Shown: positions 9,331 to 19,060, counted from the stretch's first letter. The stretch is DNA of 64,000 nucleotides from Paenibacillus fonticola DSM 21315 (GCF_000381905.1 NZ_KB907266.1:1-64000), one strand, 5' to 3'. Numbers and translations are program-made. Notes: generated by a model from the letters alone, not told the origin.

Positions 9331-10272
9331 TTGAATATTGTGTTTATGGGGACTCCGGATTTTGCCGTACCTTCCCTCGAAGCATTGCTTCGCGAGGGAT
9401 ATAACGTGGTGGCCGTTGTGACGCAGCCTGACCGTCCGCAAGGCCGGAAAAAAATATTGACGCCTACGCCTGTAAAAGAAGCCGCACAGCGTCACGGCAT
9501 TCCCGTGCTGCAGCCGCACAGGATGAGATCGCCTGAGGCGATAGAGGAAATTGCGGCACTGCAGCCAGACGTAATTGTTACCGCGGCTTACGGACAAATT
9601 TTACCGAAGGCTGTACTTGATTTGCCTAAGTATGGCTGCTTGAATGTACACGGCTCGCTGCTCCCGAAATATCGGGGCGGCGCGCCGATTCAGCGCTCAA
9701 TTATAAATGGGGAGAAAGAGACCGGCATTACACTGATGTATATGGCTGAAGGGCTCGATACCGGCGATATGATTGCTAAATCGGCTGTGACCATCGGGGA
9801 CGAAGATACGTCTGGAACGATGTTTGACAAGCTCAGTGCTGCAGGAGCAGCTCTGCTGACGGAACAGCTGCCGCTTATCATCGAGGGCAGAGCCGGGCGC
9901 ATTCCGCAAAATGAATCCGAAGCGACGTATGCGCCTAACTTGTCCCGCGAGGATGAACGGATCGACTGGGCGGCGTCTTCAAGAGACATTTATAACCGTG
10001 TCAGAGGGCTGGTGCCGTATTCCGGTGGTTACACTTTGTGGAACGGTGAAGTGTTTAAAATATGGGCGACGAAGCTTGTTGAAGGCGAAGGGGTTCAGGC
10101 AAGCGGACAAGCTCCCGGTACAGTGCTGGACTTATCGGAGCGGGGGATCGAAGTCAAGACAGGGGATACTTCTATTTTGCTCACCCGGATTCAGCCTGCC
10201 GGCAAAAAGGCGATGGACGCGTCCGAGTTTATTCGCGGCGGAGTGATGAAGCCGGGGACGGTACTATCATGA
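9331..10272 (+). CDS. fmt: Methionyl-tRNA formyltransferase
   Basis: About 313 residues. It formylates initiator Met-tRNA with 10-formyl-THF. Motifs: VFMGTPDFAVPSLEALL at the N-terminus and the catalytic region NVHGSLLPKYRGGAPI (about residue 107). I place the start at TTG 9331, because the in-frame GTG at 9319 lies inside the AAGGAG ribosome site that overlaps the def stop. The gene overlaps rsmB by four bases (ATGA). Confidence 0.93.
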   Translation: MNIVFMGTPDFAVPSLEALLREGYNVVAVVTQPDRPQGRKKILTPTPVKEAAQRHGIPVLQPHRMRSPEAIEEIAALQPDVIVTAAYGQILPKAVLDLPKYGCLNVHGSLLPKYRGGAPIQRSIINGEKETGITLMYMAEGLDTGDMIAKSAVTIGDEDTSGTMFDKLSAAGAALLTEQLPLIIEGRAGRIPQNESEATYAPNLSREDERIDWAASSRDIYNRVRGLVPYSGGYTLWNGEVFKIWATKLVEGEGVQASGQAPGTVLDLSERGIEVKTGDTSILLTRIQPAGKKAMDASEFIRGGVMKPGTVLS

Positions 10273-11744
10273 GCGGGCAAAATAAAAGCGCTAAGCCAGG
10301 AATACAGAGCGAGCAACGCGGCAAGCAAGGCAGCGGGGCTCCAGCCAGCGGCAAGCGTTCTAATGGCGGGAAATCGCAGCGGTTCAAAGCTTCCGCCCGC
10401 GATACTGCGCTGCACGTGCTTACAGAGGTGGAGCAGGAGGGTGCGTACAGCAATCTGCTGTTGAATACGGCGCTTCAGAAGGCCGGCTTAACCGGACCTG
10501 AAGCTGGCCTTGCCACGGAGCTTGTCTATGGCACTATTTCCAGAAAAAATACAATCGATTATTATTTGGATCAATTTGTGGCCAAAGGAGTAGCGAAGCT
10601 GCAGCCCTGGGTGCGGAATTTGCTGCGGCTGGGCTTCTACCAAATTTATTATCTGGATCGGATTCCTCCGCATGCCGCCGTGAATGAGGCCGTAAATATT
10701 GCCAAGCGGAGAGGGCATCAGGGGATTTCGGGGATGGTCAATGGCGTGCTGCGGAATGTGCTCCGGCGTAAAGAACAGCTGCAGCTGCCAGCTGATCTGC
10801 CTCCTGTGTCACGAATTTCCCTTGAGCAGTCGCATCCTGAATGGCTAGTATCCAGATGGATTGAGCAATACGGTGTTGAAACGGCCGAAGCCATCTGCAG
10901 AGCAAATAATGAATCTCCTCCAGTAAGCGTTAGAGTCAACTCGCTTCAAATTAGCCGGGACGAGCTGATGAAGAGGATGGAGCAGCAGGGGCTGGAGGTG
11001 GTCCCTTCTCGAATTTCAGCCGATGGGATTATCGTAACGAGCGGAGGCAACATGGCGTTAACTGATTGGTACCGCGACGGCTTGCTGTCTATTCAGGATG
11101 AGAGCTCGATGCTGGTGGCCGAAGCAGTCGATCCAAAGCCCGGGATGTCCGTACTGGATTGCTGTGCAGCGCCTGGCGGCAAGACCTGTCATATCGCCGA
11201 AAAAATGGGCGGAAACGGCGAGGTTGCCGCTAACGATATTCATGCCCATAAAGCGAAGCTAATCAAGGAACAGGCTATACGCCTGAAGCTTGATAATGTA
11301 CAGACTTTATCAGGAGATGCACTGGAGCTTCCTCAGCGTTTTGCGCCGGAAACTTTTGACCGCATATTGCTCGATGCCCCTTGCTCCGGCCTCGGGGTGA
11401 TCCGGCGCAAGCCGGATTTGAAATGGGCGAAGACGCCGGAGGATATTGCCGAAATAACAAGTATCCAGCAGAGGCTGCTGGATGCGGCGAGTACACTGCT
11501 TAAGCCTGGAGGGGTGCTTATATACAGCACCTGCACGATTGAACCGAGTGAAAATGAAGGGATGGTAAAACAATTTTTGGAGCGCCATCCCGAATATGAA
11601 CTTGCTCCTGCTCAATTTGCCGGACAGGAATTGAATAAGGCTGGAGACAAGGAAGCTTATGGTCTGCAGCTTCTGCCCCAGCATTATCACTCGGATGGCT
11701 TTTACATCGCCCGCTTAATGAAGCGTACTTCCGCAATATCATGA
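10269..11744 (+). CDS. rsmB: 16S rRNA (cytosine-967-C5) methyltransferase RsmB
   Basis: 491 residues. The N-terminal NusB-like RNA-binding domain (about 45-170) is followed by a Rossmann methyltransferase with VLDCCAAPGGKT (about 293) and the two catalytic cysteines in DAPCSGLG (about 372) and YSTCTIEP (about 420). The first 45 residues form a Gly/Ser/Lys/Gln-rich extension that is not part of the usual fold. The start ATG overlaps the fmt stop. A terminator follows, and the usual next gene rlmN is displaced by 1.6 kb of inserted DNA. Confidence 0.94.
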   Translation: MSGQNKSAKPGIQSEQRGKQGSGAPASGKRSNGGKSQRFKASARDTALHVLTEVEQEGAYSNLLLNTALQKAGLTGPEAGLATELVYGTISRKNTIDYYLDQFVAKGVAKLQPWVRNLLRLGFYQIYYLDRIPPHAAVNEAVNIAKRRGHQGISGMVNGVLRNVLRRKEQLQLPADLPPVSRISLEQSHPEWLVSRWIEQYGVETAEAICRANNESPPVSVRVNSLQISRDELMKRMEQQGLEVVPSRISADGIIVTSGGNMALTDWYRDGLLSIQDESSMLVAEAVDPKPGMSVLDCCAAPGGKTCHIAEKMGGNGEVAANDIHAHKAKLIKEQAIRLKLDNVQTLSGDALELPQRFAPETFDRILLDAPCSGLGVIRRKPDLKWAKTPEDIAEITSIQQRLLDAASTLLKPGGVLIYSTCTIEPSENEGMVKQFLERHPEYELAPAQFAGQELNKAGDKEAYGLQLLPQHYHSDGFYIARLMKRTSAIS

Positions 11745-11801
11745 TTGGGAAAAAAAGGGTTTGCGCCTAACGCAATCTCGTTTACAATAGTTAGTGGTGA
11801 A

Positions 11802-11848
11802 GCACACCTCTGCTATCGGCATGGTCGATTAGCGGGGTGTGTTTTTTT
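11802..11848 (+). terminator. Intrinsic terminator after rsmB
   Basis: Long imperfect stem (GCACACC...CTGCTATCG paired with CGATTAGCGGGGTGTG) ending in eight T's. It closes the coaBC-rsmB transcript. Confidence 0.8.
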
Positions 11849-12120
11849 GCGGGCATAAATCCCTCAATTTATCACTTTATCCAGTCGTACCAGATAGAGG
11901 GCTTTGGTCGCAGTGTGCAGAAACCTTCTGGCGTAACTTGCCGGCTGCAGGACGAGCCGTCGCATTGTACGATGCTGACCCTTTAAGCCGCGGTGATTTC
12001 AGTCCGATGGTGACGCATTAGTTTTGTAAAGCAACCCTCACTAGTGATTTAGCGCTGGTTTGCCGGCACATGCTCGGCTTTCTTTTTGTTGGCTATGTTA
12101 ATTAGCATTGTTGATTGCTA
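11849..12120. other. Intergenic spacer, nothing recognised
   Basis: A short forward frame (11839-12021) overlaps the terminator and has no ribosome site, so I do not call it. No RNA gene or repeat is visible. Confidence 0.5.
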
Positions 12121-12151
12121 ATCAAAATGAAAACCGCCTTTCCAAGGCGGT
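12121..12151 (-). terminator. Intrinsic terminator for the DinB-family gene
   Basis: On the reverse strand ACCGCCTT-GGAA-AAGGCGGT is followed by a T-rich tract, 32 bp beyond the DinB-family stop codon. Confidence 0.8.
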
Positions 12152-12182
12152 AGTTGAGGCATCGTATGCCAGTTTGTTGATC

Positions 12183-12890
12183 TTATCGGTATGATTTTCT
12201 CATTTCCTTTTGGAGCTTAACCTTTATACGGGCACATTTATTCAAATGCAAAAAATTATGTCTCGTTGCTGGCATTAGCACAAGTCCTGCAATGGTCTTT
12301 TTGCTCCAATAATCAGCAATACCGCTTGCTTCTTGAAGAATAGCATTTTCATCAAATAACTTTTTGATTCTACAATCTTGCACTTTATTTCTAAACTCGC
12401 CTGGTTGCAGTGACGAAATTATTTGTCGGGTTTGTTTTCCCACAGCTATTCTATATTCTAATAGTGAATCTATATTAATAACTGAACTTAGTTCTGCGAT
12501 ATCGTCATCGCTCATGCTGTTCCCGCTATGGGGAAATCTGATGTTCATTTTTTGCAGCCAATGACCAGAGTGAAGCACCTGCTGACGGTCTGCAACTAAA
12601 ATATTCATCGTCATGTCCTCGACTCTTGCAACATGCCAGAGATGCCATGCGATTGAATTCTTTGTATCTGGAGCATTTACAGGATACTTCCTTAACACAC
12701 TTTCCTCCAGACTTTCCAAAACAAAATCCTCCAGAGTATTGATGCTGGCGTTACTCATTCTTGATGAGTACAACCAAGCATGGTGATTGAGAAATAGCTC
12801 AATTACTCGAACGTGTTCGCTTGGATTTAATATGGTTTCAGTTAACTCCTTATGGTTTTTATTCCAAATTCTCCTTTGTTCTAAATCCAT
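12183..12890 (-). CDS. DinB-like (DfsB-type) metal-site family protein
   Basis: 235 residues starting MDLEQRRIWNKNHKELTE. It looks like a DinB/DfsB-type four-helix-bundle protein: His pairs in SIAWHLWHVARVEDM (about 93-107) and a late RHNFLHLNKC segment would fit the metal site. Members include nucleophile- or thiol-linked transferases, but the activity here is unknown. The frame stays open 45 codons further upstream, but that part is IS1595 relic DNA; ATG 12890 with GAGGTG 7 nt before it is the real start. It lies alone, opposite to its neighbours, which suggests insertion into the rsmB-rlmN junction. Confidence 0.75.
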   Translation of the reverse strand: MDLEQRRIWNKNHKELTETILNPSEHVRVIELFLNHHAWLYSSRMSNASINTLEDFVLESLEESVLRKYPVNAPDTKNSIAWHLWHVARVEDMTMNILVADRQQVLHSGHWLQKMNIRFPHSGNSMSDDDIAELSSVINIDSLLEYRIAVGKQTRQIISSLQPGEFRNKVQDCRIKKLFDENAILQEASGIADYWSKKTIAGLVLMPATRHNFLHLNKCARIKVKLQKEMRKSYR

Positions 12891-12969
12891 TGAAATCACC
12901 TCGAGAATAAAAATGACCCGTTCCCTTAGCAAGCAAACAATGCTTGACGAAGATGAGCCTTCGTCTCGT

Positions 12970-13059
12970 TTACAGGAAACGGAAAGAAACCAACATGTTT
13001 TTCTTATTCGACGCTGTGTTCTCATATTCCTTGCTATTTAAAATAACGGAACCAAGCCA
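12970..13059 (-). pseudogene. Relic of the C-terminus of an IS1595-family transposase
   Basis: The reverse strand reads NSKEYENTASNKKNMLV followed by a diverged tail and a stop. The same 16-residue core, SKEYENTASNKKNMLV, ends the truncated transposase at 30399-30935. At the DNA level the match runs from accaacat to ccaagcca. Nothing else of the protein is left here, although 13155-13195 resembles the sequence beyond the other end of the copy at 30.4-31 kb. Confidence 0.75.
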
Positions 13060-13360
13060 GGAGTCCCTTTAAGTCCTTCAAATCGAGGTGAAATCACTCC
13101 GCATTTGGATCATACCTGAATTTGGATTGTACTTATAATTATGGAGCGTACGTTCTCGTTTTTCGAATATCAACAATATCGTTTAACATAGTTTTTTATT
13201 AAAAAATACTTTTTACTCAGGCAGATTCACAGTAAAGATTAAGACTTGCTGCACTTTAGGGTTGAAACTTGCCGTACTTTAGTGTAAAAATGATTTGTGC
13301 TAAAATAGAAAGAATGAGTGGACAACTGCATACGATATACTATAGGACAGGTGTGTGACA
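13060..13360. other. Upstream region of rlmN with a direct repeat
   Basis: AT-rich, no gene. It holds a direct repeat (acttgctgcactttag near 13240 and acttgccgtactttag near 13266). A TAAAAT -10-like hexamer lies near 13300, so rlmN probably has its own promoter here now that it is cut off from rsmB. Confidence 0.4.
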
Positions 13361-14407
13361 ATGAAACCCTTTATATATGATTATACTTTGGAGCAGCTGC
13401 AAGAATGGGCTGTTGAGCAAGGGGAAGCTGCGTTCCGCGGCGCGCAAATATTTGATTGGCTGTATGTAAAACGTGTAGACTCTTTTAAGGACATGACTAA
13501 TTTGTCCAAGTCGCTCCGTCAGAAACTGGACGACCAGTTCGCTTTCGTCACTTTGAAGGAGATCACCAAGTTTGAATCGAAAGATGGAACGGTCAAGTTC
13601 CTGTTCGGACTGCATGACGATCATGCGATTGAGACGGTCATTATGAAGCATAACTACGGCAACAGCATCTGCGTAACGACGCAGGTCGGCTGCAAGGTGG
13701 GCTGCACGTTTTGTGCTTCCACGCTCGGTGGGCTGAAACGAAATTTAACTGCAGGTGAAATCGTCGCTCAAGTCGTGCAAGCCCAGAAAATTCTCGATAC
13801 CCGCGGGGAACGGGTAAGCAGTATCGTAATTATGGGAACCGGAGAGCCGTTCGAAAACTATGATGCGACGATGGCGTTTTTACGGATTATGATTCATGAA
13901 AAAGGCTTGAACATCGGACAAAGACATATTACTGTATCAACGAGCGGAATTGTTCCGAACATTTACAAGTTCGCTGACGAAGATACGCAAATTAATTTGG
14001 CTATTTCCATTCATGCGCCCAACGATGCGCTCCGTTCCAAATTGATGCCGGTAAATCGCCGCTTTCCTTTTGACGATGTGATGGAGTCACTTCGGTATTA
14101 CCTTGCCAAAACAGGCCGCAGAATTACGTTTGAATACGCGCTAATTGGCGGTGTCAACGATCAGCCGGAGCATGCGGAAGAACTGGCAGGTGTGCTGAAG
14201 GACATGCTTTGTCACGTGAATCTCATTCCTGTTAATCACGTGCCGGAGCGCAAATATGTAAGAACTGCGAGAAATGACATTTTTCAGTTTCAGCGCATAC
14301 TGGCGGACCATGGCATCAATGTGACGATCCGCCGCGAGCAAGGGCATGATATCGCAGCTGCTTGTGGTCAGCTGCGGGCAAAGCATATGGAGTCTGGTGT
14401 GAGGTGA
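13361..14407 (+). CDS. rlmN: Dual-specificity 23S rRNA/tRNA adenine-C2 methyltransferase RlmN
   Basis: 348 residues, a radical-SAM enzyme that methylates A2503 of 23S rRNA and A37 of some tRNAs. The cluster motif is [15 protein letters not shown] with Cys at about 110, 114 and 117. [11 protein letters not shown] and the C-terminal AAACGQLR cysteine are present. The start ATG 13361 follows CAGGTG by 7 nt. It begins the rlmN-stp-prkC-rsgA-rpe run. Confidence 0.94.
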   Translation: MKPFIYDYTLEQLQEWAVEQGEAAFRGAQIFDWLYVKRVDSFKDMTNLSKSLRQKLDDQFAFVTLKEITKFESKDGTVKFLFGLHDDHAIETVIMKHNYGNSICVTTQVGCKVGCTFCASTLGGLKRNLTAGEIVAQVVQAQKILDTRGERVSSIVIMGTGEPFENYDATMAFLRIMIHEKGLNIGQRHITVSTSGIVPNIYKFADEDTQINLAISIHAPNDALRSKLMPVNRRFPFDDVMESLRYYLAKTGRRITFEYALIGGVNDQPEHAEELAGVLKDMLCHVNLIPVNHVPERKYVRTARNDIFQFQRILADHGINVTIRREQGHDIAAACGQLRAKHMESGVR

Positions 14408-14415
14408 TCTGATCA

Positions 14416-15186
14416 ATGAAAATGGTGTATGTAAGTGATGTTGGGCGCGTTCGCCCCGTCAATGAGGACAGCGCATGGATTTCCCGCCTTGAGCAAGGCT
14501 ACACGATCGGCATCGTTGCCGATGGCATGGGCGGCCATCAGGCCGGGGATACGGCCAGCCAGCTGGCGGTAGAAACAATTGTGCAGGACATGGTGGAGTT
14601 AGCTCCGAACCTGTCTGTTCAAGCGTGCGGCGAAGCGTTGAAGCAAGCTATTTTACATGCCAATGAAGTCGTATTCCGCAAAGCATCGGAGCATCAGGAA
14701 TATCACAACATGGGGACGACGGTCGTTGCTGTTCTTTTGAGCGGTCAAAATGGAGTCGTCGGTCATATTGGCGATAGCCGGGTATATCAGTACCGTCAAG
14801 GCGGCCTTACCCAGTTAACGGAAGATCATTCGCTCGTTAATGAGCTGCTTAAGAACAAGCAGATCAGTGAAGAAGAGGCCTTGACTCATCCGCGGCGCAA
14901 CGTGCTGACGAGAGCGCTTGGCACCGATTCCGAGGTCGAGGTCGATTTGGACCAGATTGTTTTGGAAGCAGGGGATATTTTGCTGCTTTGCAGTGACGGA
15001 CTCAGCAATCATGTCACCCGTGAACAAATGATGCTTACGCTCGGAGCGGGCGATCTTTCTTTACAGGATCGCGCTCAGCACCTGCTTCAGCTTGCCTTGA
15101 ATGCAGGAGGCGACGATAATATTACCGTTGCACTGCTCGAGAATTACGAAGAGGCTGGGCCAAGCATAAAGGAGTGGAACTCATGA
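14416..15186 (+). CDS. stp: PP2C-type serine/threonine phosphatase (Stp/PrpC)
   Basis: 256 residues with the metal-dependent PP2C motifs: VRPVNEDS, ADGMGGHQAGD, GHIGDSRVY, SDGLSNHV and GGDDNITV. It dephosphorylates substrates of the partner kinase PrkC. Its stop overlaps the prkC start (ATGA), a coupling seen across Firmicutes. Cytoplasmic; no signal or membrane segment. Confidence 0.95.
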   Translation: MKMVYVSDVGRVRPVNEDSAWISRLEQGYTIGIVADGMGGHQAGDTASQLAVETIVQDMVELAPNLSVQACGEALKQAILHANEVVFRKASEHQEYHNMGTTVVAVLLSGQNGVVGHIGDSRVYQYRQGGLTQLTEDHSLVNELLKNKQISEEEALTHPRRNVLTRALGTDSEVEVDLDQIVLEAGDILLLCSDGLSNHVTREQMMLTLGAGDLSLQDRAQHLLQLALNAGGDDNITVALLENYEEAGPSIKEWNS

Positions 15187-17360
15187 TCGGACACGAATTG
15201 GGCGGTCGTTATCAAATTATCGAACGAATTGGCGGCGGTGGAATGGCGCTTGTATATAAAGCCCATGATATTTTGCTTAATCGCAATATAGCGATCAAGG
15301 TGCTGCGCCAACAATTTGTGAACGATGAGGAATTTATCCGCCGGTTCCGGCGGGAAGCGCAATCTGCCGCATCTTTATCTCATCCTAACGTAGTGAGCGT
15401 ATACGATGTAGGACAGGAAGACGATATTCATTATATTGTGATGGAATACGTGGAAGGCCAGAATTTGAATGAAATTATTAAGGAGCGCGCCCCGCTGCAA
15501 GTGGACGAGGCCATCCGCATCGCATCGCAAATTGCCGATGCTTTGGATCATGCCCATCATAACCAAATCATTCATCGGGATATTAAGCCTCATAACATAT
15601 TGATCGGCCGCAATGGCCGGGTTAAAGTGACGGATTTCGGTATTGCCCGTGCGGTTACGTCTACGACAATTACGCAAACCGGGTCCGTAGTCGGGTCTGT
15701 GCACTATTTTTCACCGGAGCATGCTAAAGGAGTAGCTACGGGGGAGAAGTCAGATTTATACTCGCTGGGCATTGTATTATATCAAATGCTGACGGGGCGT
15801 CTTCCCTTTTTAGGAGAGAGCCCGATTAGCGTTGCTTTGAAGCATCTGCAGGAACATTTTGAGGAGCCTCGTTCCGTGAATCCGATGATTCCGCAAAGCG
15901 TTGAGAATATTATTCTGAAATCGATGCGTAAAAATCCGGGGGAACGCTATCAGTCGGCCAAGGAAATGCTCCATGATTTAGAGACCTGCTTGCTGCCTGA
16001 AAGACGAATGGAGTCTAAGCTAAGCTTCATCGACGAAGAGGATGAGGACAGCACACGCATTGTCCCAGCGATTAAACCGCAGGTGTCGTCCTCCGCAAGA
16101 GGCGGCTCCAAGCTGTCCAGAGATGCACAAGGAGACAGTGAGCGGGAAGAGGCGGCCAGCAAGCGCATTTGGTTCAAACCCGTATTGTGGGTAAGTCTTA
16201 CCGTGTTGTTGCTTTTGGCTATGGCGGGGGTAGTATGGTACGTAAACAAAACCTTTACCGTCCCGGATGTTACAGTACCGAATGTAATCAACCTAAGTGA
16301 AGAGGATGCAGTCAGAACGCTGCAGGATAAAGGCCTGGAAGTAGGCGATGTTAAGCGGGAATACAAAGAAGGCTTCGATGAAGGGATCGTTTATGAACAG
16401 AGCAGGCCGGACGGAGCTCAAGTTAAAGAAGGTGCAGTTATTGATTTAAAAGTTAGTATAATCAAGCCGCCGGAGAAAATGCCGCCGCTGATCGGATATA
16501 CCTACGATGACGCCGTTGCCCAGCTGGTTGAGGCAGGGGTTGATGAAGATCGGATTACCAAGTCTGAAGAATTCAGCGAGATGGAAGTAGGCAAAGTCAT
16601 CGCGCAAGACCCGGATGCCAAAGCCGATTATGATCCTTCCACTGACAGCATTGTGCTTAAAGTGAGCAAAGGAGTTAAGGAATTTAATATGCCGAGCCTA
16701 ATTGACAAAACTCAGGAAGAGGCAGAGGCAACGATCAAGGAACTGGGCTTGAAGCTGGCTAAGGACGGGATCAAGACCGAGCCAAGCTTTGAATATGAGG
16801 CTGGCAAAGTGATCGGGCAATGGCCGTTTGCGCCGAACAGCCTGGCAACACCAGGTACTGAAATGGTTCTGACCGTGAGCTCGGGCTATCCGCCAGAAGC
16901 GATCAAATACACGTTCGAAGTGCCGGCTGCCCCGGTTGAGGAGGGCAAGAACAGTAAAATTCGCATCGTTTACGGCGACGCCCGCGGAGATAACAAAGAG
17001 TGGGGCACCAAAACGATCAATACGACCCAAACGTTCGCTGTAGAGCTGGTGCTTGCCCCGAATAAAAACGGGGCCGTCTCGGTCATTCGGGATGGCGAGC
17101 TGTTTGATACGTATCTTGTTTCGTATATCGATGCCAAGCAGGGAACAGTACCGGTTCCACAGCTTCCGGGAAGTAGTGTAGAGGAGAACTCTTACAATGA
17201 CTGGGAAGAGGGGGAAATGGAGAACCCTGATACCGGATGGATAGATAATGGCGCTGTCGCGCAGGCCGTAAAAGACAATAAAAGCAAGAATAACGGTAAG
17301 GGAAATGGTAAAGGAAAAGATAAAGATAAAGATAAAGATAAAGATAAAGGGTATAAGTAA
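15183..17360 (+). CDS. prkC: PASTA-domain serine/threonine kinase PrkC
   Basis: 725 residues. The cytoplasmic Hanks-type kinase domain (about 10-270) has GGGGMALVYKA, HRDIKPHN (about 130) and DFGIARA. A single membrane helix is at about 333-354, followed by three extracellular PASTA repeats (about 358-566), a further extracellular domain, and a tail of Lys/Gly/Asn and five KD pairs. It senses muropeptides or lipid II in relatives and influences germination and cell-wall metabolism. ATG 15183 is preferred over GTG 15174, which lies within the AAAGGAG site. Confidence 0.95.
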   Translation: MIGHELGGRYQIIERIGGGGMALVYKAHDILLNRNIAIKVLRQQFVNDEEFIRRFRREAQSAASLSHPNVVSVYDVGQEDDIHYIVMEYVEGQNLNEIIKERAPLQVDEAIRIASQIADALDHAHHNQIIHRDIKPHNILIGRNGRVKVTDFGIARAVTSTTITQTGSVVGSVHYFSPEHAKGVATGEKSDLYSLGIVLYQMLTGRLPFLGESPISVALKHLQEHFEEPRSVNPMIPQSVENIILKSMRKNPGERYQSAKEMLHDLETCLLPERRMESKLSFIDEEDEDSTRIVPAIKPQVSSSARGGSKLSRDAQGDSEREEAASKRIWFKPVLWVSLTVLLLLAMAGVVWYVNKTFTVPDVTVPNVINLSEEDAVRTLQDKGLEVGDVKREYKEGFDEGIVYEQSRPDGAQVKEGAVIDLKVSIIKPPEKMPPLIGYTYDDAVAQLVEAGVDEDRITKSEEFSEMEVGKVIAQDPDAKADYDPSTDSIVLKVSKGVKEFNMPSLIDKTQEEAEATIKELGLKLAKDGIKTEPSFEYEAGKVIGQWPFAPNSLATPGTEMVLTVSSGYPPEAIKYTFEVPAAPVEEGKNSKIRIVYGDARGDNKEWGTKTINTTQTFAVELVLAPNKNGAVSVIRDGELFDTYLVSYIDAKQGTVPVPQLPGSSVEENSYNDWEEGEMENPDTGWIDNGAVAQAVKDNKSKNNGKGNGKGKDKDKDKDKDKGYK

Positions 17361-17416
17361 CGTAACAATATGCACTGAGATTAGACAGAAAGAAACGAAA
17401 GTGAGGCCGGCAACAT

Positions 17417-18325
17417 ATGCCTGAAGGTTTAATTGTTAAGGCATTAAGCGGATATTACTACGTAAAGCCAGAAGCCTCGGCAGAGGAGAACATTCTCCAA
17501 TGCCGGGGCCGCGGCATTTTCAAGAAAAAAGGGATTACTCCGCTGGTAGGTGATCATGTTCTCTATACTCCAACCGAGAACGGGGAAGGCACGGTGGATG
17601 AAATATTGCCGCGGGTAACCGAGCTGATCCGGCCACCCATCGCCAATGCACGTTTAGCTGTTCTTCTGTTTTCACTGAAGGAGCCGAATTTTAATCTTCA
17701 GCTGTTGGACAAGTTTCTTGTACATATCGAGCACGCGGGACTGCGTCCGCTGATTTGTTTGACGAAGGAAGATCTGCTGGATGAACCGGAGAATGAACCG
17801 GACCGCGATCTGACGAAGCAGGTGGTCGGGCTTTATGAAAAGGTCGGCTACGAGGTCATTGTTACGAGTTCCTTGGCAGGCACTGGAATAACGGCGGTGA
17901 AAGCCCGGCTTGCGGGTGAAATCAGCGTTTTTGCCGGGCAGTCGGGTGTAGGCAAGTCATCATTGCTGAATGCGATGCTTCCGGGACTGTCCCTTGAGAC
18001 GAGCGAAATCAGCACAAAGTTGGGGCGCGGGCGCCATACGACCCGTCATGTCGAGCTTATTCCGCTGGATAACGGCGGCTATGTCGCGGATACGCCTGGA
18101 TTTAGCCAGCTGGACTTCCTGGAGCTTGGTGTGGAGGAGCTCGCCTCCTGCTTTATCGAATTCAACGATTATGCAGAGCGGTGCAAATTTCGCGGCTGCA
18201 GCCATTTGCATGAACCAGGCTGCCATGTCAGGGCGGCGGTGGAGGAAGGCGAGATTACGGCTAGCCGTTACGAGCACTATATGCAATTTTATGAGGAAAT
18301 GAAGGATAAAAAACGGAGGTACTGA
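17417..18325 (+). CDS. rsgA: Ribosome small-subunit GTPase RsgA
   Basis: 302 residues, a circularly permuted GTPase that acts in late 30S assembly. N-terminal OB fold, then LTKEDLL (G4-like), GQSGVGKSSLLN (P-loop, about 175), DTPGFSQ (about 224) and a C-terminal zinc motif CKFRGCSHLHEPGCHV. The order prkC-rsgA-rpe matches Bacillus. Start ATG 17417 follows a GTGAGG-type site. Confidence 0.95.
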   Translation: MPEGLIVKALSGYYYVKPEASAEENILQCRGRGIFKKKGITPLVGDHVLYTPTENGEGTVDEILPRVTELIRPPIANARLAVLLFSLKEPNFNLQLLDKFLVHIEHAGLRPLICLTKEDLLDEPENEPDRDLTKQVVGLYEKVGYEVIVTSSLAGTGITAVKARLAGEISVFAGQSGVGKSSLLNAMLPGLSLETSEISTKLGRGRHTTRHVELIPLDNGGYVADTPGFSQLDFLELGVEELASCFIEFNDYAERCKFRGCSHLHEPGCHVRAAVEEGEITASRYEHYMQFYEEMKDKKRRY

Positions 18326-18329
18326 CTAC

Positions 18330-18998
18330 ATGAGAAAAATCAACATAGCACCGTCTATTCTGTCTGCGGATTTTGGGAAACTGGCTCAAGAAGTCGCTGA
18401 AGTAGAGCGAAGCGGTGCGGACTGGCTTCATGTCGACGTGATGGACGGTCATTTTGTCCCCAATATTACGTTTGGCCCGCTTGTACTGGCCGCGGTCGCT
18501 CCCCATACCAAGCTGTTTCTGGACGTGCATCTGATGATCGAGCATCCGGAACAATATGTCGCTGAATTCGCCAAGGCGGGGGCCAGCCTAATTACGGTTC
18601 ATACCGAGGCCTGTGTGCATTTGCACCGGGTTATTCAGCTTATTAAGAGCTTGGGCGTTAAGGCCGGTGTCGCTATTAACCCAGGCACACCTGCAGCGGC
18701 TGTCCGCGAAGTCATTGAGGATGTTGATCTTGCGCTTGTAATGACCGTAAACCCGGGCTTTGGAGGACAGGCCTTCATACCGGGAACACTGCGCAAAATT
18801 TCACAAATTGCCGAGTGGCGGGAGCAGCTAGGGCTAAGCGGCCTGCATATCGAAGTGGACGGGGGGATTACCGCTGCCACTGCTCCGCTTGTAACTGAAG
18901 CAGGCGCGGATGTGCTCGTGGCCGGGAGCGCCGTGTTTGGACGCGAGGACCGGGCGGCTGCGATTGCGGAAATTCGTAATAGTATCAGAGTGGTATAG
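18330..18998 (+). CDS. rpe: Ribulose-phosphate 3-epimerase
   Basis: 222 residues, a TIM-barrel enzyme interconverting ribulose-5-P and xylulose-5-P. Signatures: APSILSADFGKL, HVDVMDGHFVPN, HLMIEHPE, VNPGFGGQ and EVDGGI. It starts four bases after the rsgA stop with GGAGG. A strong terminator follows. Confidence 0.95.
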   Translation: MRKINIAPSILSADFGKLAQEVAEVERSGADWLHVDVMDGHFVPNITFGPLVLAAVAPHTKLFLDVHLMIEHPEQYVAEFAKAGASLITVHTEACVHLHRVIQLIKSLGVKAGVAINPGTPAAAVREVIEDVDLALVMTVNPGFGGQAFIPGTLRKISQIAEWREQLGLSGLHIEVDGGITAATAPLVTEAGADVLVAGSAVFGREDRAAAIAEIRNSIRVV

Positions 18999-19026
18999 GG
19001 ATGGGCTGTTTCGCATACAATGGGTT

Positions 19027-19060
19027 ACATGAGCAAGGTTCTCATGTGCCCTTTTTTTTT
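19027..19060 (+). terminator. Intrinsic terminator after rpe
   Basis: Perfect 7-bp stem ACATGAG / CTCATGT with a 7-nt loop, then GCCC and nine T's. Confidence 0.9.

Noticed and set aside
11839..12021. Forward 60-codon frame after rsmB
   Set aside because: It starts inside the terminator T run and has no ribosome site.
12808..12822. LexA-like sequence CGAACGTGTTCG
   Set aside because: The half sites are separated by 2 instead of 4 bases, and it lies inside the DinB-family coding region.
12891..13025. Extended N-terminus of the DinB-family protein
   Set aside because: The extra 45 codons are IS1595 relic DNA read in another frame; a proper ribosome site precedes ATG 12890.
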